DNA from: Cellulomonas sp. KH9
GTDB lineage: Bacteria > Actinomycetota > Actinomycetes > Actinomycetales > Cellulomonadaceae
DNA: 64,000 nucleotides
NCBI RefSeq assembly: GCF_900114185.1
Contig: NZ_FOSE01000007.1
Coordinates: 1-64,000 of the forward strand
Reading direction: 5' to 3'
Shown: piece by piece, positions 26,184 through 35,087 of the stretch
Position numbering within the stretch: position 1 is the first letter of the stretch
Layout: every line of letters begins with the position of its first letter
The notes under the pieces: model-generated
What the model was told of the DNA's origin: nothing
The model's input: only the letters and a program-made list of their open reading frames with translations
Database searches by the model: none
Made by a program: the position numbers and the translations under genes

Positions 26184-27029
26184 GTGAGCGCGACGACGTC
26201 CCCTGCCCTGACCGCACCGGTCCCGCGGACCGCCCTCGTCACCGGCGCGGGCCGCGGCATCGGCCGCGAGCTCGCCCTGGCGCTGGCGCGCGCGGGCTAC
26301 GCGCTGGGCCTGGTGGCCCGGACCCGCGAGCGGCTCGAGGAGGTCGCGGACGAGGCACGGGCGCTGGGCGCGTCGGTGACCGTCGCGCCGGCCGACCTGG
26401 TCGACGCGACGGCGGTGGCCGACGCCGTGGGGCACGTCGAGGCCGCCCTGGCGGCCGCGGGTGGCATCGGCCTGCTCGTCAACAACGCCGGCGTGATCGA
26501 GCGTGCGGAGCTGCCGTTCGCGGCGGACGACGTGGAGGACGTCTGGCGCGTGGTGGAGACCAACGTGCGTGGGCCGCTGCTGGTGACGCACGCCGTGCTG
26601 CCGGGGATGCTGGCCCGCGGTGCCGGGCGGGTGCTCAACGTCAACTCCGGCTCCGGGCACCGCGCCCTGCCCACGTACACCGGCTACGCGATCAGCAAGG
26701 GCGCGCTGGCGCGGTTCACCACGCAGCTGCACCGGCAGTACGCCGACGCGGGCCTGCGGGTGCTCGACCTGGCGCCGGGCGTCGTCGCGACGGACATGAC
26801 CGCCGCCATGCCGGTGCACACCGGGCGGACCGAGTGGACGTCGCCGCAGGACGTCGCCGACCTGGTGCTGGCCTTCGCGGCGGGTGAGCTCGACGGGCTG
26901 TCCGGGCGCTTCGTGCGCGCCGGTGCGGACACCCCGGCGTCGCTGCGGGAGCACGCCGGGCAGATCGCGGCGACGGACGCGCGGACGCTGCGGCTGTCGA
27001 CCTGGGGTCCCGACGACCCGGTGGCGTGA
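26184..27029 (+). CDS. Short-chain dehydrogenase/reductase
   Basis: 281 residues. Classical SDR: cofactor motif TGAGRGIGRELA at residues ~20-31, NNAG at ~104, catalytic Ser in NVNSGSGHRALP and YxxxK as YAISK near 173-177, then LAPGVVATDM. Substrate unknown. GTG at 26184 with the hexamer CACGAT 6 bases upstream. Convergent with nhaA, whose stop is 30 bases away; no terminator hairpin is obvious between them. Confidence 0.9.
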   Translation: MSATTSPALTAPVPRTALVTGAGRGIGRELALALARAGYALGLVARTRERLEEVADEARALGASVTVAPADLVDATAVADAVGHVEAALAAAGGIGLLVNNAGVIERAELPFAADDVEDVWRVVETNVRGPLLVTHAVLPGMLARGAGRVLNVNSGSGHRALPTYTGYAISKGALARFTTQLHRQYADAGLRVLDLAPGVVATDMTAAMPVHTGRTEWTSPQDVADLVLAFAAGELDGLSGRFVRAGADTPASLREHAGQIAATDARTLRLSTWGPDDPVA

Positions 27030-27059
27030 CCGGGGTCGGCACCCTTGCCCGCACGGGCC

Positions 27060-28406
27060 TCAGCCGGCGGACCGCCACGGCAGGTCCGGCAGCGTCGGGG
27101 GAAGCCGCGGCGGCGTGCACAGCGGGAGCCGCTCGCCCAGCCAGCGCAGCAGGACGGACCCGGCGACCGCGGCGACCAGGGACCCCGTGAGCACCCCGAT
27201 CTTGGCCCGCTCCAGCAGCACGGGGTCGTCGAACGCGAGCTGGGCGATGAACAACGAGATGGTGAACCCGATGCCGGCGAGGACCGCGCCGCCGAGCAGG
27301 TGACCCCAGCGCACGCGGCCGGGCAGGTCTCCCAGCCCGAGGCGCAGGGCGAGGGTGGCGGCACCGGTGATGCCCACGGCGTTGCCGACGACGAGCGCGA
27401 CGGCCACGCCGACGGTCAGGCGCGAGCCGAACGCGTCGGCCAGCGTGGCCGGGTCCAGACGGACGCCGGCGTTGGCGAGCCCGAAGAGCGGCACGACGAC
27501 GTAGGCGCTCCACGGGTGCAGCGCCCGCTGCAGCCGGTCGCCGGTCGGCACGGCGGCGCGCCCGGCGACCTCGGCCGCGTGCTCGTGGTCGACGCCGCCC
27601 TCGGAGAGGAACCGGCGGGCGCGGGTGGCGACCTCCGCGCGCCGGCGCTCGTGCGGCAGGCCGGTGGGCACCAGCAGGCCGACCAGGACACCGGCGATGG
27701 TGGCGTGCACGCCGGACGCCAGCACCGCGACCCACAGGGCCAGGCCGACGACGACGTAGGGCGCCAGGCGCCACACGCCGCGCACGCGCAGCACCGCCAG
27801 TGCGGCGACCAGCGCGGCGGCGACCGTGAGCGCCCGCAGGTCGACGTGGTCGGTGTAGAAGACCGCCATCGCCAGGATCGCCCCGATGTCGTCGACGATG
27901 GCGAGCGTCAGCAGGAACAGCCGCAGCCTGTCGGGGCAGCGCGGGCCGAACAGCGCCAGGACGCCCACGAGGAACGCGGTGTCGGTGGACATCACCACGC
28001 CCCACCCGCGCGCGGCCTCGGTGCCGGCGTTGAGGACGAGGAAGACGGCCACGGGCACGAGCAGGCCCCCGAGGGCGCCGAGCGCCGGCACCGCGACGGC
28101 GCGGGGGTCGCGCAGCTCGCCGCGGGTGGCCTCGCGGTTGATCTCGAGCCCGACGACGGCGAAGAACAGGGCCATCGCGAGGTCGTTGACCCAGTGCTGC
28201 AGGTCGAGCTCGATGCCGAGGTCGCCGACGTACAGGCCGGCCGGGGTGTGCCACAGGGCCGTGTAGGCGTCCCGGGCGGGGGAGTTGGCCCACACGAGTG
28301 CCGCGGCGGTCGCCGCGAGCAGGACCACGGCGCTGCCGGCCTCGGTCGCCAGGAACGTGCGGACCGTCGGCGCGAGGGTCACCGCGCGCAGGTCCCGCTG
28401 CCGCAC
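27060..28406 (-). CDS. nhaA: Na+/H+ antiporter NhaA
   Basis: 448 residues. About eleven to twelve membrane helices. The essential aspartate pair lies in LAIVDDIGAILAMA (residues ~165-178, equivalent to Asp163/164 of E. coli NhaA). Other family marks: WVNDLAMALFFAVVGLEI, MSTDTAFLVGVLALFG and the C-terminal LLGGAVLAGIGFTISLFIA. Exchanges Na+ for H+ across the membrane for pH and salt balance. Start at the GTG at 28406, which precedes VTLAPTVRTFLATEAGSA, the usual entry to the first helix. Confidence 0.95.
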   Translation of the reverse strand: MRQRDLRAVTLAPTVRTFLATEAGSAVVLLAATAAALVWANSPARDAYTALWHTPAGLYVGDLGIELDLQHWVNDLAMALFFAVVGLEINREATRGELRDPRAVAVPALGALGGLLVPVAVFLVLNAGTEAARGWGVVMSTDTAFLVGVLALFGPRCPDRLRLFLLTLAIVDDIGAILAMAVFYTDHVDLRALTVAAALVAALAVLRVRGVWRLAPYVVVGLALWVAVLASGVHATIAGVLVGLLVPTGLPHERRRAEVATRARRFLSEGGVDHEHAAEVAGRAAVPTGDRLQRALHPWSAYVVVPLFGLANAGVRLDPATLADAFGSRLTVGVAVALVVGNAVGITGAATLALRLGLGDLPGRVRWGHLLGGAVLAGIGFTISLFIAQLAFDDPVLLERAKIGVLTGSLVAAVAGSVLLRWLGERLPLCTPPRLPPTLPDLPWRSAG

Positions 28407-28497
28407 CCGGTCGCGCAGCGCGGGTCCGCGCCCCGTGGCGGTCAGTGCGACCGCCCGGCGGGCGCCCGGTGCGGACCCGTGCGCGGCGGCGCCACGC

Positions 28498-28944
28498 TCA
28501 GAGCGCCGGGGACGTCAGGTCGGCGGGGACGTGGGCGCCGTGCCCGGCGGCGCGCAGCGCGTCGCGCAGGCGCTCGGCGGCCGCGTCGAGCTCGGCGGGC
28601 GGCACGTCGCTGCGGGCGTTGGCGAACGACAGGCTGCTCTCGTCCCAGGCGGGCAGCACGTGCAGGTGCAGGTGCGGGACCTCGAACCCTGCGACGAGCA
28701 GCGCGGCGCGCGGTGCTCCCCAGGCCGCCCGTTGGGCCAGGCCGACGGTCTTGGCGACCACGCCGAGGTGCGCCAGCAGGTCGTCGGGTGCGTCGGTGAG
28801 CTGTTCGACCTCCGCCCGCGGGACCACGAGCGCGTGGCCCTCGGTGATCGGTGCGATGGTGAGTATCACCACCGCCCGGTCGTCCGCCCAGACGAAGCGC
28901 CCGGGGATCTCGCCGTCGATGATGCGCGTGAACAGCGTCGACAT
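28498..28944 (-). CDS. HIT family protein
   Basis: 148 residues. Histidine triad hydrolase of nucleotides: the triad is FEVPHLHLHVLPAW (residues ~90-103). The N-terminus STLFTRIIDGEIPGRFVW is typical of HINT/Hit proteins, as is EGHALVVPRAE. Probably cleaves adenosine phosphoramidates or similar. ATG at 28944 is preceded at 6 bases by TAGCGT, so leaderless. Divergent from a lipoprotein gene. Confidence 0.92.
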   Translation of the reverse strand: MSTLFTRIIDGEIPGRFVWADDRAVVILTIAPITEGHALVVPRAEVEQLTDAPDDLLAHLGVVAKTVGLAQRAAWGAPRAALLVAGFEVPHLHLHVLPAWDESSLSFANARSDVPPAELDAAAERLRDALRAAGHGAHVPADLTSPAL

Positions 28945-28950
28945 GCGCCC

Positions 28951-28956
28951 ACGCTA
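28951..28956 (-). promoter_or_regulatory. -10 element of the HIT gene, leaderless type
   Basis: TAGCGT on the minus strand, 6 bases before the ATG. Confidence 0.55.
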
Positions 28957-29043
28957 GCGCGCAGCGCCGCGGATCGATATCGAAACGTTTAGGCCGGCCC
29001 GCCCGTCTTGTCCTGGTCGCGTGATCCGCCTAGGAATCGCTGT

Positions 29044-29856
29044 GTGCGTCTGCGACCCGTCACCCCGTCCACCCGTCCGCACCCCGCCGGCCCGCGCCTC
29101 GCCGTCCTGACCGCCCTGGCGGTCGTGACGCTCGCCGCGTGCTCGACGGGCACCGAGCCGCCGGTCGCCGAGGTGGGGGAGCCCGCCGCAGCCCAGACAC
29201 CGACGATGCTCGAGAGCGCCCCCGTGGTCATGGCCGCCGCCGAACCTCCCGAGTGCCTCTCGGAGGGGATCGCCTACTCCCGGGTCGGCCCGGAGGAGTC
29301 CGCCACCGGGGTCGCGTGGGCGGGCGGCGGCGACCGCGGGGTCCTGTTCGCCCCGCAGGTCGACGGCGACGTGTGCCAGTGGGCCGAGGAGCTCTCCCGG
29401 CTCGCCGGCGCCGGCTACCTGGTCGCGACCTACGACTGGGGCACCTCCGGGGAGGTCGGCCTCCGCTCGGCGCTCGACGTGCTGCACGCCACCGGTGCGC
29501 AGGACGTCGCGTTCGTCGGCGCGTCGGCGGGCGGCACGCTCGCCGCCGGCCTGGCCGACGATCTCGGGGCCGTCGCCGTCGTGGCGCTCAGCCCGCCCGC
29601 GCAGTACGGCGAGGTCGATGCGCGTGCCGAGGCGAACGCCTTCACCGGTCCGCTGCAGGTCTTCTCGTCGACCGACGACCCCCAGGTGCCCGCGGCCGAC
29701 AGTGCCCTCGTCGTGCGCAACGACAAGACCTCGATCGTCACCGAGGTGTCCGGCACCGCGCACGGCATCGAGTTCCTGGCACCCGACGGCTACCACGCCG
29801 AGCACGTGCGCACGACGATCGACGACGCCCTCACGCAGGGCTTCGGCGAGGGCTGA
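29044..29856 (+). CDS. Lipoprotein with alpha/beta-hydrolase-like domain
   Basis: 270 residues. Lipobox at LAVVTLAACST (Cys near residue 32), so membrane anchored outside the cell. The mature part has an alpha/beta-hydrolase layout: nucleophile elbow VGASAGGTLAAGL (Ser in GASAGG), LQVFSSTDDPQVP holding a candidate acidic residue, and a late AHGIEFL His. Substrate unknown. GTG at 29044 with aggaa 8 bases upstream. A palindromic AAACGTTT lies in the promoter region (~28983-28990). Confidence 0.8.
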   Translation: MRLRPVTPSTRPHPAGPRLAVLTALAVVTLAACSTGTEPPVAEVGEPAAAQTPTMLESAPVVMAAAEPPECLSEGIAYSRVGPEESATGVAWAGGGDRGVLFAPQVDGDVCQWAEELSRLAGAGYLVATYDWGTSGEVGLRSALDVLHATGAQDVAFVGASAGGTLAAGLADDLGAVAVVALSPPAQYGEVDARAEANAFTGPLQVFSSTDDPQVPAADSALVVRNDKTSIVTEVSGTAHGIEFLAPDGYHAEHVRTTIDDALTQGFGEG

Positions 29857-29895
29857 GCAGGCCGGACGACCCGAGCAGGCCGGACGACCCGAGCA
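29855..29895. repeat. Two 18-bp direct repeats (gagcaggccggacgaccc)
   Basis: Two perfect copies and a partial third just past the lipoprotein stop, in the spacer to the convergent NYN gene. Confidence 0.85.
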
Positions 29896-29952
29896 CGACG
29901 GCGGCCCGCAGCACGACGGCCGCGCCGGGGGACCGGCGTGGCCGTCGGACCG

Positions 29953-30516
29953 TCAGAGGTAGCGCAGCGGGTCGAACTCCTCGAGCGGGATGATCCGCAG
30001 GCGCGGCAGCTGCACGTTGAACGCCGCGACGTCCGTCTCGAGGTCGAACGTCTCCAGCCCGCGCGCGGTCAGGCTCGCCAGGGACTGGCTCGTGAACTCA
30101 CGGAACGCCAGCAGGCCGACCCGGCGCTCGCCGTCGACCAGCTGCGCGAGCTCCGGGGCGAAGTCGCCGTCGTGGCTCGCGAGCATGACGTCGCCGTCAC
30201 GGTCGGCGATGGCGTCCAGCGTGCGCTTGATGCCGATGTCGACGACCTTCTCGTACGACTCGCCGGACAGCGGGATCGGGACGAAGCCGATCGCGGTGAG
30301 CGCCTGCACGAACGACATCGGCAGGTTGCCGTTGGAGGCGTTGAGGAAGAACAGCGCCTTGACGGGCTGGTCCCACGTCTGCTGCGCGAAGCTCAGGACG
30401 CGCTCCCAGCGGGGCCGCTGCTCCGGCGTGGGCCGCCCTCCCAGGATCGAGGACCCGAGCGTGGCGTCGATGTTCTCGCCGTCCACCAGGAGGTACGTCG
30501 TCGCCGTCTCGCTCAT
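29953..30516 (-). CDS. NYN domain protein (predicted PIN-like RNase)
   Basis: 187 residues, almost all one NYN domain. Acidic active-site residues appear in YLLVDGENIDATL (residues ~8-20) and in MLASHDGDFAPEL (~115-127), with KKxx-like support KVVDIGIKRTLDAIADR between. NYN/LabA domains cut RNA, often tRNA or mRNA. ATG at 30516 has TACCCT 6 bases upstream (leaderless). Convergent with the lipoprotein and divergent from the MarR gene. Confidence 0.88.
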   Translation of the reverse strand: MSETATTYLLVDGENIDATLGSSILGGRPTPEQRPRWERVLSFAQQTWDQPVKALFFLNASNGNLPMSFVQALTAIGFVPIPLSGESYEKVVDIGIKRTLDAIADRDGDVMLASHDGDFAPELAQLVDGERRVGLLAFREFTSQSLASLTARGLETFDLETDVAAFNVQLPRLRIIPLEEFDPLRYL

Positions 30517-30522
30517 CGCCCC

Positions 30523-30528
30523 AGGGTA
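30523..30528 (-). promoter_or_regulatory. -10 element of the NYN gene, leaderless type
   Basis: TACCCT on the minus strand, 6 bases before the ATG. Confidence 0.55.
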
Positions 30529-30649
30529 GACGGCCCCGGGAGCCCGTGCGGCGACCCCACCGGCGCGTGCACCGCTCGTGGTGACATGATCGTGACCGCC
30601 CCGCCGCCGCCGTGGCGGGCGGTGGGCCGGGACGGGAGGTGACGCGTCG

Positions 30650-31180
30650 ATGTCCGACGACGACGTCGAGCGCGCGACCGGTGACGGCGTCGCCGCGAGC
30701 CACGTGCGGGCCTCCGTCGACGCGTGGGAGGCGCTGTTCCGTGCCCAGGTCGCGCTCGTGCGACGGTTCGCCCGGGACGACGTCTGGGGCGGGCGGAGCA
30801 TGCAGGAGTACGACGTGCTCTACACGCTGTCGCGCGCACCGGGCCGCTCGCTGCGCCTGCGTGAGCTGGCCCGCTCGAGCCTCCTGACGCAGCCCAGTCT
30901 CTCCCGCCTGGTCGACCGCCTCGAGTCGGAGGGGCTGGTGCGCCGGGAGCCGGTCGCGGGGGACCGGCGGGGAACCGCCGTGCACCTCACGGACCCGGGG
31001 TCGGCGCTCCAGCGCGAGATCGGGCGCCGCCACGCCCGGTCCATCGACGCGCTCGTCGGCGGTGCCCTCGACACCGAGGAGCTGGCAACCCTCGAGCGGC
31101 TGTGCACCCGGTTGCGGCTCGCGCAGGACGACCTGCCCGACCCGGGGGGCGTCACGACCGGCGGATCACCCACGGCCTGA
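30650..31180 (+). CDS. MarR-family transcriptional regulator
   Basis: 176 residues. Winged helix of the MarR type: MQEYDVLYTLSRAPGRSLRL, then recognition helix SLLTQPSLSRLVDRLESEGL and the wing RREPVAGDRRGTAVHLTDPG (residues ~45-120). ATG at 30650 has gggaggtg 7 bases upstream. The flavodoxin gene follows 100 bases later on the same strand and is the likely target or partner. Confidence 0.9.
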   Translation: MSDDDVERATGDGVAASHVRASVDAWEALFRAQVALVRRFARDDVWGGRSMQEYDVLYTLSRAPGRSLRLRELARSSLLTQPSLSRLVDRLESEGLVRREPVAGDRRGTAVHLTDPGSALQREIGRRHARSIDALVGGALDTEELATLERLCTRLRLAQDDLPDPGGVTTGGSPTA

Positions 31181-31280
31181 CGCCCGCGTGGGGACCTCCG
31201 GCCCAGGTGGACGGCGCTGCTGCCAGCGACGATGGAGCACCGGAGGGCGCGAGGTCCGCCGGTGCGGCGAGGGAGGGACC

Positions 31281-31811
31281 ATGCGGATCCTGCTGGCAGT
31301 GGCGTCCCGCCACCAGGGCACGTGGGAGATCGGTGAGGTCGTCGCGCAGCGGCTGCGCGACCGCGGTCACGAGGTCGACCAGTGCGCCCCCGAGGACGTC
31401 GCGACCGTCGCGGACCACGACGCTGTGGTCCTGGGGTCCGCGGTCTACACCGCACACTGGTTGCCCGCCGCCCGGGACCTGGCCGCGCGCTGCGCCGAGG
31501 AGCTCCGACAGCGGCCCGTCTGGACGTTCTCGTCGGGTCTGGCCACGCAGCCGGCCAACTCCGCGAACTCCCCGCTCGAGATCGCGGCGCTGGGCGAGCG
31601 GATCGGTGCGCGCGCGCACCGCAGCTTCCGCGGGCGGCTCGACCGCTCGGTGCTGACGTTCACGGAGCGCGCGATCATCGCGGGCGGACGGGCCCGCGAG
31701 GGCGACCACCGTGACATGGCAGCGGTCGCGGCATGGGCCGACACGATCGCGGACGCGCTCGCGGCGGAGCCTGCGGCGCCGCGGCGGCACGCCGGGGCGT
31801 GCAGCGCCTGA
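31281..31811 (+). CDS. Flavodoxin domain protein
   Basis: 176 residues. Flavodoxin fold: MRILLAVASRHQGTWEIGEV forms the phosphate loop (a SRHQGT variant of the classic T/S-rich loop), followed by DAVVLGSAVYTAHWLPAARDL and GGRAREGDHRDM. The HemG-type protoporphyrinogen dehydrogenase belongs to this fold and haem genes lie 1.2 kb away, but the link is only suggestive. ATG at 31281 with gagggaggg upstream. Confidence 0.85.
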   Translation: MRILLAVASRHQGTWEIGEVVAQRLRDRGHEVDQCAPEDVATVADHDAVVLGSAVYTAHWLPAARDLAARCAEELRQRPVWTFSSGLATQPANSANSPLEIAALGERIGARAHRSFRGRLDRSVLTFTERAIIAGGRAREGDHRDMAAVAAWADTIADALAAEPAAPRRHAGACSA

Positions 31812-31879
31812 CGCACGACCGGGACGTGCGGGCGGCCGGTCCGGGTGACCGGTCCTCCGCCATCCCGACCCGCGGCCTC

Positions 31880-32752
31880 TCAGGAGACGCGCAGGGCCCG
31901 CTCGCGCTGGCGCCGCAGCCCGCGCAGCTCGGCGGCCACGGCCGCCATCGTCGGACGCTGCGCGGGGTCCTGCCGCGTCATCGCGCGCAGCAGCGCCGCG
32001 AAGTCCCGGTCCACGTCGTCCGTGATCCGGGGCCCGTGCAGCAGCCGGGCCAGCGACGCGGTCAGCGGGTCGCCCGGGTACGCCCGGCGTCCGGTGAGGC
32101 ACTCGAGGAGCACCAGGCCCAGCGAGTACATGTCGGAGGCCGGTCCGATGGGGCCGCCGAGCGCCTGCTCCGGGCTCTGGTAGCTGGCTGTCGCGCGGTC
32201 GTCCGGTCGCTGGGTGGGGTCCGAGGCCGCGATGCCGAAGTCCGCCAGCACGACCGGCAGGACCGGGGCGTCGCGGCGTCCCGAGGCGGGCGTCGACGAC
32301 GCGACCAGGACGTTCGACGGCTTGACGTCCCGGTGCACCACCCCGGCACGGTGCGCGTGCGCCAGGCCCCGGGCCAGCTGGTGGCCGATGTCGGCGGTGG
32401 TGGCGGGGTCCAGCGGTCCGTCGGCCACGACCTCGCGCAGCGTCCTGCCCTCCACCAGCTCCATCACGAGGAACGCGACGGGCCCCGTCCCGGGCACGAC
32501 GTCCGCACCGACGTCCAGCAGGGCGACGAGCGAGGGGTGGGACAGCTCCGCGAGGACGCGGGCCTCCTCGGCGTACCGGCGGACCTGCGCGGGCTTGGCG
32601 TCCGTGAGCCGGAAGAGCTTGACGGCCACGGGGCGGTCGAGCCGGGTGTCGATCGCGCGGAACACCTGGGCGGACCCGCCCTCTCCCAGGCGGGCACCGA
32701 GGACGTACCGGCGCGCCAGCTCGGGGGCCGCGTGCCGTCCGGCACGGGTCAC
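31880..32752 (-). CDS. Serine/threonine protein kinase, soluble
   Basis: 290 residues, one Hanks-type kinase domain. Gly-rich loop LGEGGSAQVFRA, Lys in VAVKLF, catalytic HRDVKPSNVLV near residue 145 and LADFGIA near 175, then SYQSPEQALG replacing APE. There is no membrane helix and no PASTA repeat after the domain, unlike PknB. GTG at 32752 is chosen because it gives ~10 residues before the domain. Divergent from the ferrochelatase gene. Confidence 0.92.
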   Translation of the reverse strand: MTRAGRHAAPELARRYVLGARLGEGGSAQVFRAIDTRLDRPVAVKLFRLTDAKPAQVRRYAEEARVLAELSHPSLVALLDVGADVVPGTGPVAFLVMELVEGRTLREVVADGPLDPATTADIGHQLARGLAHAHRAGVVHRDVKPSNVLVASSTPASGRRDAPVLPVVLADFGIAASDPTQRPDDRATASYQSPEQALGGPIGPASDMYSLGLVLLECLTGRRAYPGDPLTASLARLLHGPRITDDVDRDFAALLRAMTRQDPAQRPTMAAVAAELRGLRRQRERALRVS

Positions 32753-32994
32753 AGCTCGCTCATCGCTCGGGCTCCGGTCTTCTGGGAGGACGGCACCGAC
32801 ATGGCGCCAGGACGACGGTAGAGCGCACGCCGGGGCGCCGCACGCGGAGCCACCCGACCGGGTGGCGGGTGCGTCCGCCGCGGTCCGGACCGCCCGGCGG
32901 CCCGCGACGAGGTGACAGCGTGTCCCGACAACATCACGCACCGGGCGGCCACCGCCCGCAGGGCGCGGCGGGCCCACGGTGCGATGATCGGACG

Positions 32995-34188
32995 GTGCCT
33001 CCCGTGACGCCCCCCACCAGCGACCTGCCCGCTGCGCCGACGGCCGGGACGGCCGGTCTGGCGCCCTACGACGCGGTTCTCCTCTTCTCCTTCGGCGGTC
33101 CCAACGGTCCCGACGACGTGCTGCCGTTCCTGCGCAACGTGACCGCCGGCAAGAACATCCCCGACGAGCGTCTCGCCGAGGTCGCGGAGCACTACCACCA
33201 CTTCGGCGGGCGCAGCCCCATCAACGACCAGAACCTGGCGCTGCGCGCGGCCCTCCAGGCGGAGCTGGCGCGCCGGGGCATCGACGTGCCGGTGGTGTGG
33301 GGCAACCGCAACTGGGAGCCGTACACCAGCGACGCGCTCGCCGAGGCCCTGGCCGGCGGTGCCCGCCGCGCGGTGGCCCTCGTGACGTCCGCCTACTCGT
33401 CCTACTCCGGCTGCCGGCAGTACCGCGAGAACCTCTGGACCTCGCTCGACGACGTCGCCACGCGCGTCGGCGCGCCCGACGGGGAGCACCCCCTCGTGGT
33501 CGACAAGGTGCGGTCGTACTTCAACCACCCGGGCTTCGTCCAGGCCAACGTCGACGCGGTCGTCGAGGCGTACGAGGGCGTCGACCCGGCGACCGCGTGG
33601 CCGCGCCTGGTGTTCGTCACGCACTCGATCCCCGACACCATGGAGGAGGCCTCCGTCGTCGCCGGGGCGTCCTACCGGGAGCAGCACCTCGACGTCGCGC
33701 GCACGGTGGCGGCAGAGGCGACGCGGCGGCTCGGCCGCCCGGTCGAGTGGGACCTGGCGTACTGCTCGCGCTCCGGCCCGCCCAGCCAGCCGTGGCTCGA
33801 GCCGGACGTCAACGACCACCTCGCGGCGTTGTCGGCCGCGGGGACGACGGCGGTCGTGCTGTCGCCGATCGGGTTCGTCTCCGACCACATGGAGGTCGCC
33901 TTCGACCTCGACACCGAGGCGCTCGAGACGGCCCGCGAGCTCGGCATGAGCGCCGTGCGTGCCGACTCGGTCGGTGTCCGCGAGCCCTTCGTGCGCGGCC
34001 TGGCCGACCTGCTGCTCGAGCGCGCCGCGATCGCCCGCGCCGACGACGCCGGGCTCCCGCGCCCGGAGCAGGCGACCACCGGTGACCTGCCGCCGTTCCG
34101 CTCGGTGTGCGCACCCGGGTGCTGCCGCATGCGTGCCGGCGTCGACTCGGGCCGCCCGGCGGCGTGCTCGACCGACCCCTGGTCCTGA
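32995..34188 (+). CDS. hemH: Coproporphyrin III ferrochelatase
   Basis: 397 residues. Inserts Fe2+ into the porphyrin. Marks: VLLFSFGGPNGPDDVLPFL, FGGRSPIN, the active-site HSIP near residue 205 and LSPIGFVSDHMEV with Glu. A C-terminal CAPGCCRMRAG run has Cys residues fitting the [2Fe-2S] cluster of actinobacterial enzymes. In this phylum the substrate is coproporphyrin III. GTG at 32995, with gatgat 6 bases upstream as a weak leaderless -10. The coproheme decarboxylase gene follows after 69 bases. Confidence 0.93.
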   Translation: MPPVTPPTSDLPAAPTAGTAGLAPYDAVLLFSFGGPNGPDDVLPFLRNVTAGKNIPDERLAEVAEHYHHFGGRSPINDQNLALRAALQAELARRGIDVPVVWGNRNWEPYTSDALAEALAGGARRAVALVTSAYSSYSGCRQYRENLWTSLDDVATRVGAPDGEHPLVVDKVRSYFNHPGFVQANVDAVVEAYEGVDPATAWPRLVFVTHSIPDTMEEASVVAGASYREQHLDVARTVAAEATRRLGRPVEWDLAYCSRSGPPSQPWLEPDVNDHLAALSAAGTTAVVLSPIGFVSDHMEVAFDLDTEALETARELGMSAVRADSVGVREPFVRGLADLLLERAAIARADDAGLPRPEQATTGDLPPFRSVCAPGCCRMRAGVDSGRPAACSTDPWS

Positions 34189-34257
34189 CCGCGACCCCCT
34201 CGCCCCGCCTGTCCGCTCGCCCCGCCTGCCCGCTCACCCTGATCCGACGGAGCTCTC

Positions 34258-34959
34258 GTGACCACGCCCTCTGACCCCGACGTCCTCAACGCGACCATCC
34301 GCTACACGATGTGGTCGGTGTTCGCCGCCGACGGCCCGCTGCCCGCCGACGCCGCCGCACGGGCCGACGTCGTGGCCGACGCCGAGCGTGCCGTCACCGC
34401 GGACGAGGGCCTGGTCGTGCGCGGCTGGTACGACGTGGCGGGCCTGCGGGCCGACGCCGACCTCATGGTCTGGTGGCACGCCGAGACCGTCGAGCAGGTG
34501 CAGGGGGCGTACCACCGGCTGCGCGCGAGCGCGCTGGGCGAGCACCTGACGCCCGTCTGGTCGGTCGTGGGCCTGCACCGTCCGGCCGAGTTCAACCGGG
34601 CGCACGTGCCGGCCTTCCTGGCGGGGGAGCCCGCCGGGGACTACCTGTGCGTGTACCCGTTCGTCCGGTCGTACGAGTGGTACGTCCTGCCCGACGAGGA
34701 GCGGCGCCGCATGCTGCACGAGCACGGGGCCGCCGCCCGCGACTACGCCGACGTGCGCGCCAACACCGTCTCCTCGTTCGCGCTCGGCGACTACGAGTGG
34801 CTGCTGGCGTTCGAGGCGCCCCGGCTCGACCGGATCGTCGACCTCATGCGGGACCTGCGCGCGACGCAGGCGCGGCTCCACGTGCGCGAGGAGGTCCCCT
34901 TCTACACCGGGCCCCGCGTCGCGCTGGCGGAGTGGGCGGAGCGGCTGCCCCGGGCCTGA
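34258..34959 (+). CDS. hemQ: Coproheme decarboxylase (chlorite-dismutase family)
   Basis: 233 residues. Last step of the coproporphyrin-dependent haem route: removes two propionate groups from coproheme. The family signature is [20 protein letters not shown], which contains the catalytic Tyr, and later [20 protein letters not shown]. Two ferredoxin-like halves are expected (~15-120 and ~130-225). GTG at 34258 with ggagct just upstream. Downstream of hemH on the same strand, so the two probably form one unit. Confidence 0.95.
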   Translation: MTTPSDPDVLNATIRYTMWSVFAADGPLPADAAARADVVADAERAVTADEGLVVRGWYDVAGLRADADLMVWWHAETVEQVQGAYHRLRASALGEHLTPVWSVVGLHRPAEFNRAHVPAFLAGEPAGDYLCVYPFVRSYEWYVLPDEERRRMLHEHGAAARDYADVRANTVSSFALGDYEWLLAFEAPRLDRIVDLMRDLRATQARLHVREEVPFYTGPRVALAEWAERLPRA

Positions 34960-34997
34960 CCCGCACGCGGGCCCGCGGGATCGGGTGTGCCGGCAGG

Positions 34998-35087
34998 GGT
35001 GCGTCGATCGGGCAGGGTGCGTCGATCGGGCAGGGTGCGTCGATCGGGCAGGGTGCGTCGATCGGGCAGGGTGCGATGATCAGGCAT
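34998..35087. repeat. 18-bp tandem repeats in front of the META gene
   Basis: Four perfect copies of ggtgcgtcgatcgggcag (34998-35069), then a fifth degenerate copy ggtgcgatgatcaggcat (35070-35087) that contains the ATG of the next gene. The repeat therefore looks like duplications of the promoter/start region. Copies 1-4 lost the GATGAT-like hexamer. Confidence 0.9.

Noticed and set aside
31281..31811. Calling the flavodoxin gene hemG
   Set aside because: The fold fits but no HemG-specific motif is seen, and the haem genes are not adjacent.
34998..35087. Tandem repeats as a CRISPR array
   Set aside because: Units are joined without spacers and no cas genes are present.
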